Both the position numbers and the translations under genes were made by a program. From assembly GCA_944320595.1 (NCBI GenBank), contig CALUIB010000007.1, forward strand, positions 62,001 through 126,000: a stretch of DNA of 64,000 bases, in the 5' to 3' direction. Of this stretch, positions 9,867-20,900 are shown one piece after another (within the stretch, counting starts at the first letter, position 1; each line of letters begins with the position of its first letter). The notes below the pieces were generated by a model. It made no database searches and was not told the origin of the DNA. It saw nothing but the letters and a program-made list of their open reading frames with translations. The stretch comes from an uncultured Muribaculaceae bacterium (GTDB lineage: Bacteria; Bacteroidota; Bacteroidia; Bacteroidales; Muribaculaceae).

Positions 9867-11141
9867 TTACTGGGCTATGATTTGCATGAAATAGCTGCGC
9901 ACATCGTTCCAACGGTAGAACGGGAACATATCAGTGGCAAGCCGCGGAATGGATATTTCCCGCTCGTTGAGCATGAATTTCACAATAATGTCGTCATGAT
10001 TTTTCTTGTTGCGGAAAAATATGATTTGCACGTTCCCAGCCATAGGCGAAATCTCGTATGACACGAAATGCTTGTAAAATTCTGCCGGATTTTCAACCGA
10101 ATTGTAGCAGTTCTCCAATCCAAGCAGCCCTGCAAACGGAATGAGGTTACCATCGTGGCCGAAACGCAACGTCGCACCTGTCTTGCCGCTTGCTATTGCA
10201 GCATCGGCCGACTCAACCACGTTCCTCAGCAGTGGCTTGGCATTGTCGAGGAGCATTCCGTGGCTGCCAGGGTAATTGCTATCGCCCACATAGAACCGAT
10301 AATTGAAACACTGGTACAGGTCGAAAAGTTCCTGTGGTTCAAACAGGTCGAAGAACGACACCTGCGTTTCAATATCCTGCATACCCACGGCAAGCCAGTA
10401 AAATCCCCACATCAACTTGTGAGGGTCCACGTTGCGCACCACCCACAGGCTGTCGCTGAAAAGCGTTCCCACAAGGCGGTCGCCGTGTGTGTGTGCCACT
10501 TCAAACTTGCGGTATTCTTCCTGCCACGGCCCGTCGGGGGCATTGAACGCATTCGATTCCGGGCTATGGTAATTCATGTAGCGCATATAGCGGTTGCTGG
10601 CCTCGCGAGTGATATTAAGTTCGGGATTTAGCTCCTTCAATCGTTCGCAAAAAGCATCCATGCTCATGGCACAGCGCATCACTATGGTTGAACGAGCCGA
10701 TATATCCACCTGCCCCTCGAATACTTCGGGAAACGTGTTGAACATACGTTCGGCTATGCCACGGTGCTGGCGCACTCCAAGCGGCGACAAGTCGCCGCCG
10801 CGCCCTTCGGCCTCAAGCCACACCTTTTCCACACGACCAAGGGCATCAAGCCCCAGCGGAGTCAACGCTCCTGCTTCCTTGGCGCGGCGCATCAGTTGCA
10901 GCACCCACAGATAATCGTTGTCGGCTATCAAGTATCGCGAGCCATGCCGCCCATAGTGGCTTATGTAAAACGGCTCATACCCCTTGGGCGTTTCGGTCTG
11001 CTCCTCCGTGGTCACAGGGTAGGCATAATACACGCCACCGGCCTTATTTAAATCATTAAATACCTCCTCCTTCGCAGTTTGGCCAAATGCCATCACCGGC
11101 AGCAGCAATGCCGCCAGCGCAATTTTTAAAATTCTGTTCAT
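9867..11141 (-). CDS. Histidine acid phosphatase family protein (inositol-phosphate phosphatase/phytase-like)
   Basis: 424 residues from the start chosen at 11141. The reading frame extends upstream to 11228, but only MNRILKIALAALLLPVMAFG gives a signal peptide. The catalytic motif RHGSR is at 65-69, and the second motif HD appears in LRFGHDGNLIPF, as in clade-2 histidine phosphatases such as multiple inositol polyphosphate phosphatases and phytases. The enzyme would release phosphate from a phosphorylated substrate in the periplasm or outside the cell. It follows the SusD gene by about 115 bp on the same strand and is followed by a terminator, so it probably belongs to that SusC/SusD operon. 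The substrate is not shown by sequence. Confidence 0.87.
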   Translation of the reverse strand: MNRILKIALAALLLPVMAFGQTAKEEVFNDLNKAGGVYYAYPVTTEEQTETPKGYEPFYISHYGRHGSRYLIADNDYLWVLQLMRRAKEAGALTPLGLDALGRVEKVWLEAEGRGGDLSPLGVRQHRGIAERMFNTFPEVFEGQVDISARSTIVMRCAMSMDAFCERLKELNPELNITREASNRYMRYMNYHSPESNAFNAPDGPWQEEYRKFEVAHTHGDRLVGTLFSDSLWVVRNVDPHKLMWGFYWLAVGMQDIETQVSFFDLFEPQELFDLYQCFNYRFYVGDSNYPGSHGMLLDNAKPLLRNVVESADAAIASGKTGATLRFGHDGNLIPFAGLLGLENCYNSVENPAEFYKHFVSYEISPMAGNVQIIFFRNKKNHDDIIVKFMLNEREISIPRLATDMFPFYRWNDVRSYFMQIIAQ

Positions 11142-11256
11142 AAATATCGTTATTATTTTATAATTAAATTTCAAGGCAAAAATGTGCCGGAACACGAGAA
11201 CAACCATCGATTCCATGCCCCGGCACAAAATAAACTAACAAATGTAAAACTGCAAA

Positions 11257-12957
11257 TTAATATCCATCATTTTGTTCCAAGGTCGGGTTGTTGGTCAACT
11301 CGCTTTCGGGTATCGGGAACAAATTGTACTTGTCATCGACATCGCCGCCAAGGCGTTCACCATTCTTCCAGTCCCAGTTGTACCCCTTGGTAAACTTGCC
11401 GTAGCGAATCAAGTCGGTGCGGCGCACACACTCCGATGCCAATTCGCGCTGACGCTCATCGAGGATGAAATCAAGCGTGAGGTCGCCATCGGCGATTTTG
11501 CCCGAAACGGCATTCGACCCGTAGTCGTCCGACATATAGGCACGCATACGCACTTCATTCACGTAACCCAGAGCCTTGTTGCGGTCGCCACCCTCGCGCA
11601 AGATGGCCTCGGCAGCCATCAGGTAGGCATCGGCTGTGCGGAACATAGGCCAGTCAATCGAAGTGTATGCCTCATCGGCAGGATCATCGTTCTTGTTCAC
11701 ATTGCGCCACTTTATGTAACCGTATCCGCAAGTGAAGGTGCTTGTCATTGCAAGGTTTGCATCCCATGTCTCCTTGGTTTGCGGAGTTCCGTCCTCGGCG
11801 GTGAGCGCGGTCATGAACTGTGCGCGCTTGTCGTTCTTGCCATTGCCCCAAGTATCGTTGGCATCGAATGCCACATCGGCAGGATCAAAGGCATCGACGA
11901 GCGTGGTCTTCGACCTCACGTTACCCCATCCGCGCGAACCCACACCAGTTTGGTAAAGCTCGTCCATCGGGCCGTTCACGAAAGCCTTCACATAGAAGTT
12001 GGTGCCCGCCGAACTTTGTGCATGGTCGCCATCTTGCACAAGCGGCCATATTATCTCGCTGCAAGTCTCGTTGTCGGCAAGGAAGATGTGACGGTAGTCG
12101 CTGGCCAACGGATAGTCGCCACCCTGTATAATCTTGTCGGCGTATGTCAGGCAGTCGGCATAACGAGCCTCGCCGGTATAAACCTCGGCATTAAGGTACA
12201 GGCGTGCCAGCAGGAACCATGCTGCAACCTCATCCACACGGCCATACTCGTTCTGACGCGACTTCTTGAGCAATTCGTCGGTCGAGCCATTCTCCCCAAG
12301 TATCGACTTCAACTCACGTTCGGCATATTCAAACACATCTTTGCGCGTCCTCTGCACCGGCACATCCTTCACGCCCACACTCTCGTCGATGATAGGCACG
12401 TTGCCATACAGGTCGCACAGCATCGAGTAGCAATATGCACGTATAAATCGAGCCTCGGCGCGGTAATTCAGGTAATCGGCACTCATGTCGTTCCACACAC
12501 CGCGCTCCTGCATCTTTTCGGGAGTACATTCGCGCAAGAATTCGTTGCAGTAAGCAATCGACATATACAGGCGTTGATAAGTCCATGTAACTACCGATGT
12601 AGTGGCATTCCAGTTAAGATTGAGGCAGTTGCGCAACCCGTTCGACGACGAAGGCATCAAGAAATTGTCGGTACATTGCTCTTGCAGGTAAAACAGCAGG
12701 CGCGTGTATCCCGAATACCCTTCATTGGCACCCTCAAGGTCACCGTCGCCACCATCGCCGCCCTGCTGGCCAGTCAATATCAGCGAGGCGTAGCACTTGG
12801 CAAGAACGCCCATGTAACCCTCCTTGGAACTATATACTTTCTCCGAGACAAGATTATTGTCGTCGAGCGGCATCGTGTCGAGGTCGCCTATACAGGAAGT
12901 CATCAGCCCCAAGCAACCCACCATAAACATCAATATATATTTTTTCATTGTTTTCAT
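11257..12957 (-). CDS. SusD/RagB family nutrient-binding outer-membrane lipoprotein
   Basis: 566 residues. A lipoprotein signal peptide ends in LMTSC with Cys22 as the lipidation site. The SusD-like core has helical TPR-like repeats (EARFIRAYCYSMLCDLYGNVPI) and the C-terminal pattern EVRMRAY...FILDERQRELASECVRRTDLIRYGKF typical of RagB/SusD proteins. It caps the SusC barrel and hands over the ligand. It starts 21 bp after susC. The nearby genes are a phosphatase and a DUF6377 regulator rather than glycoside hydrolases, so the ligand is open. An in-frame Met at residue 4 is an alternative start. Confidence 0.94.
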   Translation of the reverse strand: MKTMKKYILMFMVGCLGLMTSCIGDLDTMPLDDNNLVSEKVYSSKEGYMGVLAKCYASLILTGQQGGDGGDGDLEGANEGYSGYTRLLFYLQEQCTDNFLMPSSSNGLRNCLNLNWNATTSVVTWTYQRLYMSIAYCNEFLRECTPEKMQERGVWNDMSADYLNYRAEARFIRAYCYSMLCDLYGNVPIIDESVGVKDVPVQRTRKDVFEYAERELKSILGENGSTDELLKKSRQNEYGRVDEVAAWFLLARLYLNAEVYTGEARYADCLTYADKIIQGGDYPLASDYRHIFLADNETCSEIIWPLVQDGDHAQSSAGTNFYVKAFVNGPMDELYQTGVGSRGWGNVRSKTTLVDAFDPADVAFDANDTWGNGKNDKRAQFMTALTAEDGTPQTKETWDANLAMTSTFTCGYGYIKWRNVNKNDDPADEAYTSIDWPMFRTADAYLMAAEAILREGGDRNKALGYVNEVRMRAYMSDDYGSNAVSGKIADGDLTLDFILDERQRELASECVRRTDLIRYGKFTKGYNWDWKNGERLGGDVDDKYNLFPIPESELTNNPTLEQNDGY

Positions 12958-12978
12958 TTATGCTTACAAGTTTTGTTG

Positions 12979-15945
12979 TTAGAATGTGAGATTTACACCA
13001 AGCGTATAGGCGCGAGGACGTGGATATACTTCACGGTCGATGCCGTCGGTCAATTCAGGGTCGAGACCAGAATAGCCAGTGATGGTAGCTATGTTCGACA
13101 CCGAGAAAGTCAGGCGCAAGCGGCTTGAGTCGTTCCACAGGCGGTCGAATGTGTAGCCAAGCGTGACGTTGTCGAAACGGAAGAACGAGCCGTTTTCAAG
13201 CCATATATCCGAATAAAGCTGCTGTTGCTGGAAACCCTTGTCGCGAGTAGAGCGCAATATGTTGGAGAAGCTGCCTTGGTCGCTGTAAACCGATTGCACA
13301 TACTGGTCGGCTGCCACATAATTGTAAACATAGTTCCCAAACGAGCCGTGGCCACTGAGCGACAAGTCCCAATTCTTCCACGAGAACCGCGTGTTGAAAC
13401 CAAGGTAAGAAGAAGGCAATGCACTCTTGTCGGTGGCATAGCGAGTCTCGGTACTCGACACCGAGCCATCGGGCTGCACATACTGCCCTTCGAGCGGATT
13501 ACCCTGCTCGTCGTATGCCTGCTTGCACAGGTAGAAGGTGTAAGGCCGCTCGCCCACCATGAACACTTGCACATACTTGCCCGTACCTGAAATGGCACCC
13601 GTCTGCACGAAGTTCGCCCCCGTGTCAATCATGTTCAACTTGGTTATTTTCGAGTCGTTCCAAGTATAGTTGAACCCTACGGTCCATTCAAAATCCTTGG
13701 TGCGCACCGGCACTGCATTGATGGCAAATTCCACGCCCTCGTTCTCCATCTTGCCGATGTTAGTAGTCAACACCGACGAATAGTTGGTACCCGAGCTAAC
13801 ATTGATGGTATTCAGCAAGTCCTTAGTAAATCGCTTGTAGTAATCGATAGAACCATAAATGCGATTGTCGAGGAAACCATAATCGATACCCACGTTCCAT
13901 GTAGTGGTAGTTTCCCACTTTATGTCGCGGTCATATCCGTTGGGGCGGTAAGTGTTATACCACGTGTTTCCAAACTGGTAAGCAGCCTCGGGATACGACA
14001 CCGTGAAGGTTGTCATATAGGGGTAGTCATTCAATATATCCTGCTGGCCGGTAACACCATAGCCCAAGCGAAGTTTCAAGTCGGAAAGCACGTCTTGCTC
14101 CTTCATGAAATCCTCTTGTATAATGCGCCATGCCAATGCCACCGACGGGAATATACCCCAACGGTTGTCCTTGGCGAAACGCGACGAGGCATCACCGCGC
14201 AACGTGGCCGTAATAAGATAGCGGTCATCGTAGCTATAATTTACACGCCCGTAGAACGAGAGCAGGTAATATTCGGTTTCATAGTGGGTATCGCTTTGCA
14301 GCTCGTTGCCCTCGGGGTCGTCATACGAAAGGTTATATTTCTTGTAGAAATTCTGCCAGCCGTAACCTACCATTGCGCCAAACGAGTGCTTGTCGCCGAA
14401 AGTCTTGTCGTAGTTGGCAAATGCATCGAGCAGCAAGTTGCGCTTGTTTTGCACACCGCGCTGCATCAAGCCAGTACCGTCCTTTTGGTTTTCGGTGTAC
14501 ATGGTGCCGGCCAGGTCGGGAACATCCTTGTTATACTTGCTTTCAAGCACGTCGTAGCCCAGGTTCACATTCAATTTCAAGTCTTCAAGGCCATGCACCT
14601 TGTATTGCAATGCTGCGCTGCCTATCGAGCGAACCACTTTGTTGCTTTGGTCGGTAAGTTCAAGCTGCGCCACAGGGTTATTGGTCTGGATAGCCATCGG
14701 CGAACCTCCGTTGGTCCAAATGAAATAGCCAAGGCCAGGGTCGGTGGCTGCCGTCGGGCTGCCGGTCATCACCGGGCGCGTGGGGTCGTAACGCAAGGCT
14801 GCTCCCACCACCGAATTGTCAACCATTTTGTTGTTTTCGTATGAAACCTTCAAGTTAAGGTTGGCAGTGAGGTGGTCGTCGAAGAACGACGGCGAAATGT
14901 TTCCGCCAAACGAAAGGCGCTGGTAGTTATTCGTCTCGATGATACCATTTTGGTTGGTATAACCAAGCGAAACACGGAACGGTGCTTTTATGGGTTTTAC
15001 CTTGCCCGACACCGATATATTCTGCTCGGTGCCGAATGCCGTGCGATATATCTCGTCTTGCCAGTCGGTATTAGCCGTGCCAAATGTGGGATTTGCGGGA
15101 ACACCCGTCACCGTGGGCACGAAAGCCTTGAACTCATCGGCAGTAAGCACGTCGAGGCGGTCGGCTGTGGTGCTAACCGAATAGCTGCTCGAATAGTTTA
15201 CAGCCAGGCGGTCGCTACCCTTCTTTGTGGTAATGACAATAACGCCATTCGATGCGCGGCTACCATAAATGGCCGTTGCCGAGGCATCTTTCAGCACTGT
15301 GAACGTCTCAATGTCATCGGGGTTAAGCGAACCGATGATGTTCGACGAACCTTCGATAGTAGAGTTATCTACCGGCACGCCGTCGATAACAATAAGTGGG
15401 TCGTTGCTTGCCGAGAGCGAAGCACCGCTGCGCACACGTATCGTGGCTCCCGAACCCGGCGCACCCGAACCGGTTACCACATTCACACCAGCCACCTTTC
15501 CCACAAGTGCATCTTGCGCCGTCACACGGTTGCCCTTGTTAAGCTCGTCGGGCTTTATGGCAATCACCGAACCGGTTGCGTCAGATTTCTTTACGCTGCC
15601 ATAACCTATCACCACCAGTTCGTCTAAGTTCTGAACATTTTCCCTCATTACTATTCCACTTTGCAACTCGGGAGAATTTGCGGCAATTTCGCGAGTTTCA
15701 CAACCGACGTATGAAATTACAAGAATGGAATTACCCTCGGGTACTTTCAATGTAAACCGCCCGTCGAAGTCGGTGGCCGTGCCGGTCGTCGTACCTTTCA
15801 CCAATACCGATGCGCCTATCACAGGCTCACGGTTATTGTCGATGACAAGACCGTTGACCGTAGTCTGCGCAAAAGCGTCAATGCTCAAAATAAGTGCCAT
15901 TGCAAGCATCAGCACCTTGAACAAGTTAGATTTTATACATCTCAT
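12979..15945 (-). CDS. SusC/RagA family TonB-linked outer-membrane transporter
   Basis: 988 residues. A signal peptide (to about residue 26, ...DAFAQ) is followed by a carboxypeptidase-like regulatory domain with EPVIGASVLVKGTTTGT near 40. The TonB-box/plug region includes LDELVVIGYG, GVNVVTGSGAPGSGATIRVR and ASATAIYGSRASNGVIVITTK. The beta-barrel ends in the aromatic terminus YTLGVNLTF. It imports a ligand across the outer membrane using TonB energy. First gene of susC-susD-phosphatase. A 399-bp gap separates it from the DUF6377 regulator gene. Confidence 0.95.
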   Translation of the reverse strand: MRCIKSNLFKVLMLAMALILSIDAFAQTTVNGLVIDNNREPVIGASVLVKGTTTGTATDFDGRFTLKVPEGNSILVISYVGCETREIAANSPELQSGIVMRENVQNLDELVVIGYGSVKKSDATGSVIAIKPDELNKGNRVTAQDALVGKVAGVNVVTGSGAPGSGATIRVRSGASLSASNDPLIVIDGVPVDNSTIEGSSNIIGSLNPDDIETFTVLKDASATAIYGSRASNGVIVITTKKGSDRLAVNYSSSYSVSTTADRLDVLTADEFKAFVPTVTGVPANPTFGTANTDWQDEIYRTAFGTEQNISVSGKVKPIKAPFRVSLGYTNQNGIIETNNYQRLSFGGNISPSFFDDHLTANLNLKVSYENNKMVDNSVVGAALRYDPTRPVMTGSPTAATDPGLGYFIWTNGGSPMAIQTNNPVAQLELTDQSNKVVRSIGSAALQYKVHGLEDLKLNVNLGYDVLESKYNKDVPDLAGTMYTENQKDGTGLMQRGVQNKRNLLLDAFANYDKTFGDKHSFGAMVGYGWQNFYKKYNLSYDDPEGNELQSDTHYETEYYLLSFYGRVNYSYDDRYLITATLRGDASSRFAKDNRWGIFPSVALAWRIIQEDFMKEQDVLSDLKLRLGYGVTGQQDILNDYPYMTTFTVSYPEAAYQFGNTWYNTYRPNGYDRDIKWETTTTWNVGIDYGFLDNRIYGSIDYYKRFTKDLLNTINVSSGTNYSSVLTTNIGKMENEGVEFAINAVPVRTKDFEWTVGFNYTWNDSKITKLNMIDTGANFVQTGAISGTGKYVQVFMVGERPYTFYLCKQAYDEQGNPLEGQYVQPDGSVSSTETRYATDKSALPSSYLGFNTRFSWKNWDLSLSGHGSFGNYVYNYVAADQYVQSVYSDQGSFSNILRSTRDKGFQQQQLYSDIWLENGSFFRFDNVTLGYTFDRLWNDSSRLRLTFSVSNIATITGYSGLDPELTDGIDREVYPRPRAYTLGVNLTF

Positions 15946-15982
15946 GAATCAAACAGGTTTATTAATTTGTGTTAATGAAATT

Positions 15983-16010
15983 AGATTCGAATCTCGATGA
16001 CGCAAAATTA
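15983..16010 (-). promoter_or_regulatory. susC promoter with a perfect 12-bp palindrome at the predicted start site
   Basis: On the minus strand TAATTTTG (16003-16010) fits the -7 box. No TTTG-type -33 box is present at the right spacing, which fits an activator-dependent promoter. AGATTCGAATCT (15983-15994), a perfect palindrome, falls at or just after the predicted start site and could be an operator. The rest of the gap 16011-16344 is AT-rich with inverted repeats, and no gene was seen. Confidence 0.5.
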
Positions 16011-16202
16011 TTAACACGATGTTACATTAGTATGACGCTTTACAAGCACAAGTAAACATACATACAAGCTATATGACTATATTTCAAGCAACTAAGCACT
16101 ATCACAAACCTTAATTTAGTAAACTTTTTCACCGATTATAGGAAACTCCAAACTCAGTTTTTAAGTCAAAAAATAAGGCAAAATATTACATCTATATTAC
16201 AA

Positions 16203-16245
16203 GCTGGCACTGGTAATTTTTTCACAAAAATTTTTATATGCCAGC
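16203..16245. repeat. Nested inverted repeat in the susC upstream region
   Basis: GCTGGCA (16203-16209) pairs with TGCCAGC (16239-16245), and an inner AATTTTT/AAAAATT arm closes on a TCAC loop. There is no T tract after it on either strand, so a regulatory cruciform or RNA hairpin is as likely as a terminator for the DUF6377 gene. A second weak inverted repeat (AGTCAAA/TTTGACT) is at 16279-16302. Confidence 0.45.
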
Positions 16246-16344
16246 AAACTATGTTATACAACATTAAATATGCTGTACAGTCAAAAAACGGCTGCTTTGA
16301 CTTTTGGGCTATTCCCCGCTCATTGCCACGGTGTCGCAGGCATA

Positions 16345-17979
16345 CTACAGATTTTGCACCGCATCCACAAACTTTTCTTTAGGCACAGCGGCACGATTGC
16401 GCACCTTTTGCCGGTAATTATATACCGTTTGCGGCGAGTAATGCAGGAAACTTGCAATCTTTGTGCTGTCGTTTATGCCAAGCCTCACGAGTGCATATAT
16501 CCTCAACTCGGTATTCAGGCTGTCTTTCTCCTTTGGCACTATTTCTTGCCCGGGCAGCAATAATTTATTGAAATCTTCGATAAATGTAGGGAACAGTTCC
16601 AAGAATATAGTATCAAATTTCTTGAAAAAGTCTTTAAGGGCATCGTTTGCCACAGGGTGCAAAATCATGGCTTTAATCTCGGCAAGCTGTCCACCTTTCA
16701 ACTTTCGGGAAAGTTGCATTCGGAATTTTTCCATGTCGTCGATATACTCGGTGCACACCTTGAACAGGTGTGCAATGTATGCCTCCTTGATTTTGTTTGA
16801 CTCGCCAAGGCGCGTGTTGGCCATCTTCAAGTCATCGTTAAGCTCAGTTAGTTCCTTGTTTTTGGCATCGAGCTTGCTTTGCATCTCGGTGAGCCTGCGG
16901 TTACGGTGGCGCAATTTCACCATTATCACCACAAGGGTGACGACCAGCACACTCACAACCAAGTCGAAAGTAATCCGCGTCATGCGCTTTTGGCGTTGCA
17001 CCTGCGCATACGCATCGGCTATGATGGGTATGCATTGCGACACCTGCAACAGGCGGCTACGGGCATTCCCTTCGGTAATATCCTCCATTGCGCAAGTGAT
17101 GTAATTAAATGCTCGTTCCGTGTCGCCACTTACATTTAGCAATAGGGCCAGACTCTGCAACGAAGTATATGTCTTCACACTATTACGCTTGTCAATTATC
17201 GCGGCCATAGCAAAGCAATACTTCTCGGCCTCGACGTTGCCGCCAAGCTGCTTGTAGGTCTCGGCAAGCGTACACCAATACATTGCGTCGCCCGAAACGG
17301 CATCGGGGTTCTCCTGTCCAAAGTCGGTCAAAATTTTCAACGCCTCACCACACTTACCCTCGCTCCTGAATATCTCGGCTACGTTTATCACATAGCCCGA
17401 CGCATCGGCTTCGTTCAAGCTCAAAATCGTATCCCGGTAGCTGCGCAGCAATTTTCTGTAATATTCATCTTGCTCCGCATCGCTATACTCATTATACAAC
17501 GACAGCGTGATAGAATGTAGCAGGTAATAGTAATAATTGCTGGCTTTAACATATTCATCATTCGGCAGGCCGCGCAACACTGCAAGCCCGTCTTGGAACC
17601 GCCCTACTCCTTTCAATGCATCGGCTACATTCATCAACGCCTCCGAAATGGAGTCGCGCTTGCCCATCTGCCTTGCAACATCGGCGCGCAACCGTGCATA
17701 ATACAGTGCCGAGTCAAGGCGGTACTTCCTGTATAAGTGGAACATGCAGCCAAGTACGCCGAAGCGCACCGAGTCATTTTCGGCCAGCCTTAATTCCGAC
17801 CGGCAAGTTGCAATGGAGTGTTGCAAATTTTCCTCGATATGCCTGTCATTCTCCACTATGTCATCGAGCACCCGCAGCAGCGAGTCGGTATTGAATCTCT
17901 GCACCGATGATGCCATTGCCACGCTTGCAATTCCAAGCAGGGCAATTATTACCACACTTATAACCCTGCGAGCCATCAT
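16345..17979 (-). CDS. DUF6377-type membrane regulator with TPR repeats and a C-terminal HTH
   Basis: 544 residues. A signal peptide or first membrane anchor (about 8-23) precedes helical TPR-like repeats to about residue 310. One transmembrane span (LVVSVLVVTLVVIMVKL, about 325-341) and a coiled coil rich in Lys/Glu/Asn follow. The C-terminal domain ends in a LuxR/HTH-like segment (LGINDSTKIASFLHYSPQTV then YNYRQKVRNRA). This is the layout of DUF6377 proteins often found beside SusC/SusD genes in Bacteroidales. A periplasmic sensor with a cytoplasmic DNA-binding part controlling the downstream susC-susD-phosphatase genes is an inference. Its ATG overlaps the stop of the preceding gene by four bases (ATGA), so the two are translationally coupled. 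Confidence 0.8.
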   Translation of the reverse strand: MMARRVISVVIIALLGIASVAMASSVQRFNTDSLLRVLDDIVENDRHIEENLQHSIATCRSELRLAENDSVRFGVLGCMFHLYRKYRLDSALYYARLRADVARQMGKRDSISEALMNVADALKGVGRFQDGLAVLRGLPNDEYVKASNYYYYLLHSITLSLYNEYSDAEQDEYYRKLLRSYRDTILSLNEADASGYVINVAEIFRSEGKCGEALKILTDFGQENPDAVSGDAMYWCTLAETYKQLGGNVEAEKYCFAMAAIIDKRNSVKTYTSLQSLALLLNVSGDTERAFNYITCAMEDITEGNARSRLLQVSQCIPIIADAYAQVQRQKRMTRITFDLVVSVLVVTLVVIMVKLRHRNRRLTEMQSKLDAKNKELTELNDDLKMANTRLGESNKIKEAYIAHLFKVCTEYIDDMEKFRMQLSRKLKGGQLAEIKAMILHPVANDALKDFFKKFDTIFLELFPTFIEDFNKLLLPGQEIVPKEKDSLNTELRIYALVRLGINDSTKIASFLHYSPQTVYNYRQKVRNRAAVPKEKFVDAVQNL

Positions 17980-20900
17980 TTGTCTATATTTATGGTACCT
18001 ACACGAATTACATTGTTACCCTCGACGTGCAATTTCGGTATGGTTATGTGGAAAACGGAATACGCCCCCTTTTCCTCAAATTCATATTCTAATCTTGCCG
18101 CATTCTCCTTGCCTATGCCACCCTGCAATTTCCAGCTGAAATAATTCTTGAAATTGTCCTTAGCTTTCTCCTCATTGCAATTATTGTAGCGGCGCGAAAA
18201 ATACACCAAGTCATCGTAAAGCCCCACCACATTGCCGTTGTCGTTCACTCCTATATAAAGTTCGCCGCCGTCGGCATTCATCATGCCCATGATTGCGTGC
18301 AGTATGTTCTCGGTTTGTTCTTCCAAGCCCTCGTTGCCGTGGTTGCCTGGCGGATACACAAGCGAAGTCTTGAATTCGAGCTTCTTGCCCTCCTCGCCTA
18401 TATGTATGTTCTGCGGCTTGATTATGCACACACGCAGCGCATTGCCTATTTCGTCGAGTACCTTGTTGCGCAAGGCATCATTCCTGAACCCCGACAGCAG
18501 GTTACCCGACAGCACCAGTGTGGCAAGCTCCTTTTCAAGCGGTGTGGCAGCCTCCTGTATATGCTCCAACAACTTGTCGTCAACCCTATTCCCAATAGCC
18601 AACACACCATAGCGGCAAAGCACTTTCAGCACACTGAGCCGTTCGGCCACTTCGGGCAACTGCAACATCCCCGCCACTGCCGCCGACAAGCGGAATGCCT
18701 CAGTATCCGTTTCTTGCAACTTATTGTTCAGCGAAAAGCTATACAATTGCTCGGTATATTTCATCCGCAGCTCTATCAGCCGTTTATACCACTCATCGCC
18801 CACTATGGCAGCCACAATCTTGCTGATGGCAAGGCAGCAATATCTGCGCCGGGCATCTTCAAGCTCCGAAAGTTTATTAAGCACGTCCATCAGCAACAAC
18901 ATCTGCCCCCTCGACGCTTTCGACAATGTTTCGTCCTGCGGCGACGATTCCCCTTCGGCCTCAAGGGCATCAAGTGTCATTTCTCCATCGTAACACCACT
19001 TGTTGAACGCCTTCAGGTACTCGGCATACACATTGCGCCCGGCAAACGACTGCTCGGTAAACATGACAAAATCGGCGTATGCATACCCCGTATCGCGGTT
19101 TTTGCCGGTAACTTCGGCCATGATATAACAATTCGTCGCCACATCGTTGCCAAGAGCATTCACCGACATAAACAGTCCATCGGCAGTAACGCACACGCAC
19201 GTTCCATTATCCTTCACCGTTATCACCTTGCACAGCACTTCGTCACCGTCATTGAAAACGTCGATGGCAAAGTCCACCTTGTATTCTTTGGCATAAAATA
19301 CCGGCCTGCCATCTTCCACGCTGTAAATGGCCGGGAAAACCAAGCCCGAGCCATCAGTACCCACAAAATCATCGATACTCAAATTTGGCCGACGATAGAA
19401 CAGCAAGTCGTTAAACTCCATTTCACCCACGCCTTCGTCGCCATACCCCACGGCACGGCACAGCATGGTTTCGTCATCCTTGATACCTGTCACATACACG
19501 TCAACTACCTCGCCATCTTGCAGCACCTTGCACTCCTCGATTTTGCGCACCGGCGTAGCCACAGTGTCGCCCACTTCGCGCCAAGCGTTCCTTATGTCGA
19601 GGAAATCATCTTCATCTTCAATACGAGAAAGACTCTTGGAATAACTAATCGAAGCCGTAAGCTCCACACCTGTAATCTTGAAATCGGCAAACTCGCCCCT
19701 GTAATTGCGCGGAGCCAATTTTATACCTTTTGGCGACAGCTTGCAATACGATACATCATTTGCATACACAAGACTTTTCCTTTCGCCGGGTGGAATGGCA
19801 CTGCACATACGGTAAAGTTCTGTTTTTACCATGCCATCCAATTGTTCCCACTTGAACTGCGACATTGCCGAGCAACCAACAAACAAGCACAAGTAGGCAT
19901 TGCCGAGCAATTGCGACTTCTCTTTGCTCCCGAGCATATATGCCGATGCCAATAAGTATGCCCTACCGGCCACTATACCGGCATCGGCATCACCACGGCG
20001 ACTCATAACCTTGGCCAAATAGCACAGCGACAATATCCCACGCTTTATTTTACACTTGCCCTCGCTCGAAACCGACAAGCACCCCTCCAATCTGCCGGTC
20101 GATGCCGCAGCACACATCTTCAGGATTGCCATTACCCACTTATAATTGCGGTCGCTGCTGCATTCCTCCATCCCGAGGCGGCCTATTCTGTCGAGCATAT
20201 CATCGATATTGCCGTCAAGCACACCCTTGTCGAGCGAAAATATGCACGCAAGTGTCCTGAAACGCTTTTCGATGCGATAGCGGTAATACTGCGGGTCGAG
20301 CGACTTAATTATTTCCTTAGCTTTCTCGTCTTTACCAGGCAATAGCAACGCATCCATGAAATCTTCGCACACCTCTATTGAATGTGTAAGCAAGTAGTTG
20401 TAATCCTGCTTTTCTTGCACCGACAGCCCACCCATGAATGTGGAATATTCTATGGCATCGGTCCAGTCGCGGCACAAAGCCTCCAATATTTCGGCCTTGT
20501 CGCCATTGTCCGACACAATCAGGGAATATATAACCGTCTCAATCTCTTTCGAGAACAGACACACCCACTTACCGTCGCCCTCGCCATGCAGCCGTGCCGC
20601 TTCACCAAGAAACGGAGCCTTGAAAATCTCATCTATCCAAGCCGTAAATGCCGTTCCGCCCGATTTGAAAATCTCTTCCTTGCTTTTAAATTCCATGCAG
20701 CTGGGATTGGCATCGGTCAGCGTGAGGAAAGGCTTGCCGTCGCGTATCTCATTAACTATGCACTCCACCTGCTGCCCCTCGCGCAAATCGTCGCGAGAAT
20801 CAGAGAACCTTAAATAAATCTTGAACCCTTTCTCGTTAACATTCCTGTCTTGCAATTCATAATACTTATATAACGGCCATTTTTTCTTTATTGTAAACAG

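Noticed and set aside
11272..13128. 618-codon open frame on the plus strand
   Set aside because: It is antisense to the susD gene and the susC 3' end, has no family likeness, and results from codon bias of the real genes.
18297..19955. 552-codon open frame on the plus strand
   Set aside because: Antisense to the 1052-residue protein gene; no start context or domain.
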